Shown here: piece by piece, positions 60,413 to 64,000 of the stretch
How the letters are laid out: each line of letters opens with the position of its first letter
How positions within the stretch are numbered: the first letter of the stretch is position 1
Source: Nocardioides gilvus
GTDB taxonomy: Bacteria > Actinomycetota > Actinomycetes > Propionibacteriales > Nocardioidaceae
Reading direction: 5' to 3'
Length of the DNA stretch: 64,000 nt
Assembly (NCBI RefSeq): GCF_003194605.1
Contig: NZ_QHKY01000003.1
Coordinates: 1 to 64,000 of the forward strand
The notes under the pieces: model-generated
What the model was told of the DNA's origin: nothing
The model's database searches: none
What the model saw: the letters and a program-made list of their open reading frames with translations, nothing else
Program-made: the position numbers and the translations under genes

Positions 60413-62125
60413 TCAGACGATCTCGGGAGCCTGCACGCGGGCCTCGTCCGCCTCGGAGTCGGTGAGCTTGGTCTGGCTCTGTCGCTCGGCCTCGACGCGG
60501 CGCAGCCAGTGGTCGACCTCCTTGTCGACGACCTCGCGCGACCACCCCAGCTCCGCACCCATCAGGACGGCGATCTGCGGGGCGCTGCGGGTGCCTCGGT
60601 CGAAGCTCTCGATGGAGATCCGAGTACGGCGGGCCAACACGTCGTCGAGGTGCCGGGCACCCTCGTGGGTGACCGCGTAGACAACCTCTGCAGCCAGGTG
60701 GTCCGGGGCATGGGTCAGCGGCTGCCCCAGCTCGGGACGTGCCTGGATCAGGGCGAGGAGCTCGTCGACGAGACCGCCGTAGCAACCGAGCAGATGGTCG
60801 ATCCACGCGACGTCCAGCCCTGACGCCCGGGCCAGGGCGACCCGCTGGTTCGTGCGGGTCTCGAAGCCGTACGCCCCCACCAGCGGCACCCGGTCGGTGA
60901 TCGAGGGCCGCACGCCGGCGAGTCCCTCGACCGCGACGTCGACCGCGTCGCGCGCCATCACCCGATAAGTGGTCAGCTTGCCGCCGGCAATGAGCACCAG
61001 GCCCGGCACCGGGCTGATGGTGGTGTGCTCGCGCGAGAGCTTGGTCGTCTCGGCCTCGGCCCCGACCTTGCGCATCGGCTTGAGCAGGGGCCGCAACCCG
61101 GCGTACACGCCCTCGACGTCGGTGTGGTCGAGCGGCACCTTGAGCAGGCGGTTGACGTGGGTGAGCAGGTAGTCGATGTCGGCCCGACTGGCCGCCGGGT
61201 GAGCCAGGTCGAGGTCCCAGGGGGTGTCGGTGGTGCCGATGATCCAGTGCTTGCCCCACGGGATCACGAAGAGCACCGACTTGTCGGTCTTGGTGATGAA
61301 GCCGCACTCGGAGCGGATCCGACTCCGCGGCACGACCAGGTGGACGCCCTTCGACGCGTCGACCTCGAGCGCACCCTCCCCGCCCATCATCTCCTGGATC
61401 TGATCGGTCCAGACGCCGGCGGCATTGATCACGGTGCGTGCCCGGACGGTGAAGTCGAGGCCGTTCTCGAGGTCGCGGGCCTCGACGCCGACGACGCGCT
61501 CGCCCTCGCGCAGGAAGCCGGTGACCTGCGTACGCGTGGCGACGTGCGCACCGTTCGCGGCGGCGGTGCGCGCGATCGTGGTGACGAGACGGGCGTCGTC
61601 GACCTGGCAGTCGTAGTAGCGGATCGCACCGTGCAGGTCCTCGGTGCGGAGGTCCGGGGCCAGCCGCGCCAGCTCCTTGCGGAAGATGTGCTTGTGCTTC
61701 GGCACACCCATCTCGTACTTGCCCGTCATCGCCATCGTGTCGTAGAGCGCGACCCCGGCGCCGACGTAGGGGCGCTCGTACGCGTGCTCGAGCGGATAGA
61801 GGAAGGGCACTGGCCGCACGAGGTGGGGTGCGAGCCGGGTCAGCAGCAGACCCCGCTCCTCCAGCGCCTCCTTGACCAGGGCGAAGTCGAACATCTCCAG
61901 GTAGCGCAGGCCACCGTGGACCAGTTTGGAGCTGCGGCTCGACGTGCCGCTGGCGAGGTCACGCTGCTCGATCAGACCGACGCTCAGGCCACGAGTGACC
62001 GCGTCCAGCGCGGCGCCGGCACCCACCACCCCGGCACCGACCACCAGCACGTCGAGCTCACCGGCCGCCATCGCTGCGAGCGCGGCAGCGCGGGAGTCAG
62101 GGTTCAGTGCGATCGGTTGGCTCAC
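60413..62125 (-). CDS. glpD: glycerol-3-phosphate dehydrogenase (FAD, aerobic type)
   Basis: 570 residues from a GTG. It oxidises glycerol-3-phosphate to dihydroxyacetone phosphate at the membrane. The FAD-binding VVGAGVVGAGAALDAVTRG is near residue 28. SSRSSKLVHGGLRYLE, IPWGKHWIIGTTDTPWD and GGKLTTYRVMARDAV follow. A CACACT hexamer 6 nt before GTG 62125 may be a -10. It precedes the succinate-semialdehyde dehydrogenase gene by 65 nt. No glpK or glpF is adjacent. Confidence 0.95.
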   Translation of the reverse strand: MSQPIALNPDSRAAALAAMAAGELDVLVVGAGVVGAGAALDAVTRGLSVGLIEQRDLASGTSSRSSKLVHGGLRYLEMFDFALVKEALEERGLLLTRLAPHLVRPVPFLYPLEHAYERPYVGAGVALYDTMAMTGKYEMGVPKHKHIFRKELARLAPDLRTEDLHGAIRYYDCQVDDARLVTTIARTAAANGAHVATRTQVTGFLREGERVVGVEARDLENGLDFTVRARTVINAAGVWTDQIQEMMGGEGALEVDASKGVHLVVPRSRIRSECGFITKTDKSVLFVIPWGKHWIIGTTDTPWDLDLAHPAASRADIDYLLTHVNRLLKVPLDHTDVEGVYAGLRPLLKPMRKVGAEAETTKLSREHTTISPVPGLVLIAGGKLTTYRVMARDAVDVAVEGLAGVRPSITDRVPLVGAYGFETRTNQRVALARASGLDVAWIDHLLGCYGGLVDELLALIQARPELGQPLTHAPDHLAAEVVYAVTHEGARHLDDVLARRTRISIESFDRGTRSAPQIAVLMGAELGWSREVVDKEVDHWLRRVEAERQSQTKLTDSEADEARVQAPEIV

Positions 62126-62183
62126 CCAGCCAGTGTGTCAGGCGGGGGTTTCAACCCCGTGAACGCATTCGGCCCGGACGGCC

Positions 62184-62732
62184 TCAGACCGGCGGGAACG
62201 CAGTGGGGGTGGCGATGGCGAACGATGAACTCGTGGCCCCGACCCCGACGACAACCGTGAAGGTGCCGAATTGGTTGTCGGCGGCCGTCCCGGCAAACAG
62301 ACCGTTCACCGTGAGACTGTCGCCTGCGGCGATGGTGGCCAGTGACGTCAGGATCACGTTGGAGAACTCATTGTCGGCAGGACGGTTAGACGACCACCCT
62401 GCCGGAGCGGGAAACGTGTAGACCGTCTGGTTGGGATACTGCGAAGTCGCGTTCGGCTGGAAGGTGATCGTCATCGTCACCACGGACGGACCCGTCAACG
62501 TCGAGGGGGCCGTGATCTGGGCACCGACGAAGTTCAGGTCCCACACCAGGGGGATGTCGGGTGACGGCACGACCGGCGTCGGGCCGAAGGAGAACTGTGG
62601 AGTGGTCGTTGCCCCGGGCGAGTTGGCGAACGCTGGCGCGGCTGAGGTGAGGACCACGGCCGGGACCGACCAGGCGGCCGCTCCGACGACGGCGCGTCGA
62701 GAGGGTGATGCGGACGGCAACAGTTCGAACAC
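62184..62732 (-). CDS. exported protein with Tat-like signal, unknown function
   Basis: 182 residues from GTG 62732, chosen because AAGGA lies 6 nt upstream; an ATG at 62756 in the same frame has no ribosome binding site. The N-terminus SPSRRAVVGAAAWSVPAVVL with AFA before the probable cleavage site looks like a Tat-type signal peptide, the twin arginine being close to RRxVVG. The mature part is Ser/Thr/Pro-rich and beta-strand-like (FSFGPTPVVPSPDIPLVWDL, then VTMTITFQPNAT). It resembles the exported 'surface beta' proteins seen in actinobacteria, but I know of no family. Upstream DNA (62757-62780) is AT-rich, unlike the rest. Confidence 0.72.
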   Translation of the reverse strand: MFELLPSASPSRRAVVGAAAWSVPAVVLTSAAPAFANSPGATTTPQFSFGPTPVVPSPDIPLVWDLNFVGAQITAPSTLTGPSVVTMTITFQPNATSQYPNQTVYTFPAPAGWSSNRPADNEFSNVILTSLATIAAGDSLTVNGLFAGTAADNQFGTFTVVVGVGATSSSFAIATPTAFPPV

Positions 62733-62845
62733 GGCGGGTCCTTCATTGGGAGGCATATAACCAAATAAGGGTATGCCGCAAAGCGGCGTTTGGCCGGTCT
62801 TTTCGCCCGATCGTGCCCTTGTGCCCCCTGCCGGCGGTCCGCCAG

Positions 62846-63649
62846 TCAGGAACCCTTCTTCAGCTGCCGGATCTCCACTGCACCACCGCTGCTGCCCTTG
62901 GGCGGACGTCGGACCTCGAAGAGGCCGATCGTGGTGACCAGGTCGATCAACTTGGCGTAGCCCCAGTTGCGGGAGTCGAAGTCGGGCGACTGCTTGGCGG
63001 CGGTCGTTCCGACAGCGCCCAGGTTGGCCCAGCCGTCGTCGTCGGACGCGGAGGCAACTGCACCCCGCAGCAGTTGCACCAGAGCGGAGTCACCCCGCAG
63101 TTGCTTGCTCGACTGGCGCGGCGTCGACCGGTTGGACTGCCCATCGGCTACGACCTCGGTGGGCACGGTGGGGTCCGCCTCGGCGTCAGCCTCGGCCTCG
63201 GCGCTCTCCACCCCCAGCACGTCGGTGTAGATGAACCGGTCGCACGCCGCCCGGAACGCCTCGGGGGTCTTGCGCTCCCCCACCCCGTAGACGGTCTTGC
63301 CCGATTCGCGCAGTCGAGAGGCGAGGCGGGTGAAGTCGGAGTCGGAGGAGACCAGGACGAACCCGTCGAGCCGATCGCTGTAGAGCAGGTCCATCGCGTC
63401 GATGATCAACGCACTGTCGGTGGAGTTCTTGCCCTTCGTGTAGGCGAACTGCTGCATCGGCTGGATCGCGTGCTTGTTGGCCGCGCTCTTCCAGCCCGTC
63501 AGCTGCGACGTCGTCCAGTCCCCGTAGATGCGTTTCACCGTGGCCACACCGAAGGTCGCGATCTCGGCCATCAGGGCGTCGCTGCGACTGGGCTGGGCGT
63601 TGTCGGCATCGATGAGCACAGCGAGTCGGGCGTCCGGGGAGGCGGTCAT
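62846..63649 (-). CDS. NYN (PIN-like) domain protein with C-terminal OST-HTH/LOTUS domain
   Basis: 267 residues from ATG 63649. NYN domains are PIN-like nucleases; conserved acids are seen in VLIDADNAQ, IIDAMDLLYS and VSSDSDFTRLA. A low-complexity acidic linker (about 150-185) leads to a winged-helix OST-HTH domain, about 190-260 (LLRGAVASASDDDGWANLGAVG, then SRNWGYAKLIDLVTTIGLFEV). OST-HTH domains bind RNA in eukaryotic germ granules, so an RNA-targeting nuclease is inferred. TAGGGT (63662-63657) is 7 nt before the ATG, so a leaderless mRNA is likely. Confidence 0.87.
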   Translation of the reverse strand: MTASPDARLAVLIDADNAQPSRSDALMAEIATFGVATVKRIYGDWTTSQLTGWKSAANKHAIQPMQQFAYTKGKNSTDSALIIDAMDLLYSDRLDGFVLVSSDSDFTRLASRLRESGKTVYGVGERKTPEAFRAACDRFIYTDVLGVESAEAEADAEADPTVPTEVVADGQSNRSTPRQSSKQLRGDSALVQLLRGAVASASDDDGWANLGAVGTTAAKQSPDFDSRNWGYAKLIDLVTTIGLFEVRRPPKGSSGGAVEIRQLKKGS

Positions 63650-63656
63650 GGGCCTC

Positions 63657-63662
63657 ACCCTA
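63657..63662 (-). promoter_or_regulatory. -10 hexamer of the NYN gene (leaderless)
   Basis: TAGGGT with a 7-nt spacer to ATG 63649. Confidence 0.5.
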
Positions 63663-63677
63663 GTGAGCAGAAGGAGC

Positions 63678-64000
63678 TCACTCGTGCCCCAGCCCTCGTG
63701 CCCGGGCGAGCCGTCCCAGCAGCTCCCGGTGCGCCGGGCTGTTCGGCGCCGCCATCACGCCCGCGCCCCGCGGGGCGCCGGAGCCGGTCACCAAGTGGTC
63801 GCGCAGCAGCTCGTGGACCCCCATGGCATCGAGAAAGGGCACCACACTCGCTCCCAGATGAGCAGCGCAACGGCTGAGCCCTTCCGGCGTCACGCTCCAC
63901 TGCTCGTGAAGTCGGAGATGAGCCTGGTACTCCAGGATGCGAGCACGATCAACCGGCCCCACCCGGTCACCGTCGTGGGCACCGTCGTGGGCGGCGTCCT
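63678..64000 (-). CDS. unknown protein, truncated by the right window edge
   Basis: The frame stays open from the stop at 63678 to position 64000, so the N-terminus probably lies outside the window; alternatively it starts at GTG 63962, giving 94 residues. The visible part is helical: RILEYQAHLRLHEQWSV, then ASVVPFLDAMGVHELLRDHLV and a short Gly/Ala tail. I recognise no domain. It ends 15 nt before the -10 hexamer of the NYN gene. Confidence 0.55.
   Translation of the reverse strand, partial: DAAHDGAHDGDRVGPVDRARILEYQAHLRLHEQWSVTPEGLSRCAAHLGASVVPFLDAMGVHELLRDHLVTGSGAPRGAGVMAAPNSPAHRELLGRLARARGLGHE

Overview
The window is a contiguous piece of a high-GC Gram-positive (actinobacterial) chromosome, most likely from the Nocardioidaceae (Nocardioides-like). 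The evidence is the very high GC, the many GTG starts, starts placed 6-8 nt after a TANNNT hexamer (leaderless style), monomeric NADP-isocitrate dehydrogenase, a b558-type sdhC-A-B operon, a two-subunit methylmalonyl-CoA mutase with MeaB, and the actinobacterial DUF3017 and DUF6350 membrane proteins. It is almost entirely core genome. I see no prophage, insertion sequence, CRISPR array or tRNA.

Layout. 1-500: promoter and leader of an rRNA operon that runs off the left edge on the minus strand. 0.5-5.2 kb: von Willebrand A protein, pyrimidine salvage (cdd-deoA) and an M20 amidohydrolase. 5.4-10.8 kb: a lipoprotein, then the propionate/methylmalonyl-CoA operon mutA-mutB-meaB. 11-14.6 kb: succinate dehydrogenase. 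14.7-19.9 kb: trpS with a 2'-5' RNA ligase-like gene, and a giant fused ABC exporter. 20.1-25.1 kb: icd, an aquaporin, a membrane-anchored unknown and mdh. 25.2-30.1 kb: one-carbon/purine block DUF6350-purN-[ZTP riboswitch]-purH-folD-DUF3017. 30.2-32.1 kb: an unusual sigma-like/membrane/double-sensor fusion. 32.2-34.3 kb: sucCD. 34.6-38.1 kb: M23 peptidase and PcrA helicase. 38.2-41.7 kb: two ABC-2 ATPase/permease pairs. 41.7-46 kb: small membrane proteins and an envelope-stress module (PspC-histidine kinase, LuxR regulator, divergent PspC/LiaF-like protein). 45.8-54.1 kb: GDPD, F420-type oxidoreductase, acyl-CoA ligase, orphan sugar-binding lipoprotein, DUF421, MscS and DUF2254. 54.1-62.1 kb: VOC protein, an unknown, a 58-bp tandem repeat, guaA, GMC oxidoreductase, succinate-semialdehyde dehydrogenase and glpD. 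62.2-64 kb: an exported unknown, a NYN-domain protein and a truncated unknown.

How it works together. Seven TCA-cycle genes (sdhCAB, icd, mdh, sucCD) lie in four transcription units within 23 kb, next to methylmalonyl-CoA mutase, which feeds propionyl carbon into succinyl-CoA. A purine/folate block lies between mdh and sucCD, with a ZTP riboswitch just before purH whose expression platform appears to sequester the purH Shine-Dalgarno.

The most interesting items are the purH ZTP riboswitch, the 58-bp repeat that copies the last codons of guaA, the sigma-like transmembrane protein with a duplicated PknH-like sensor, a TamR/MarR-like palindrome upstream of icd, and the stop codon/-10 overlap at purN. 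I found no large, clearly novel multi-gene system.
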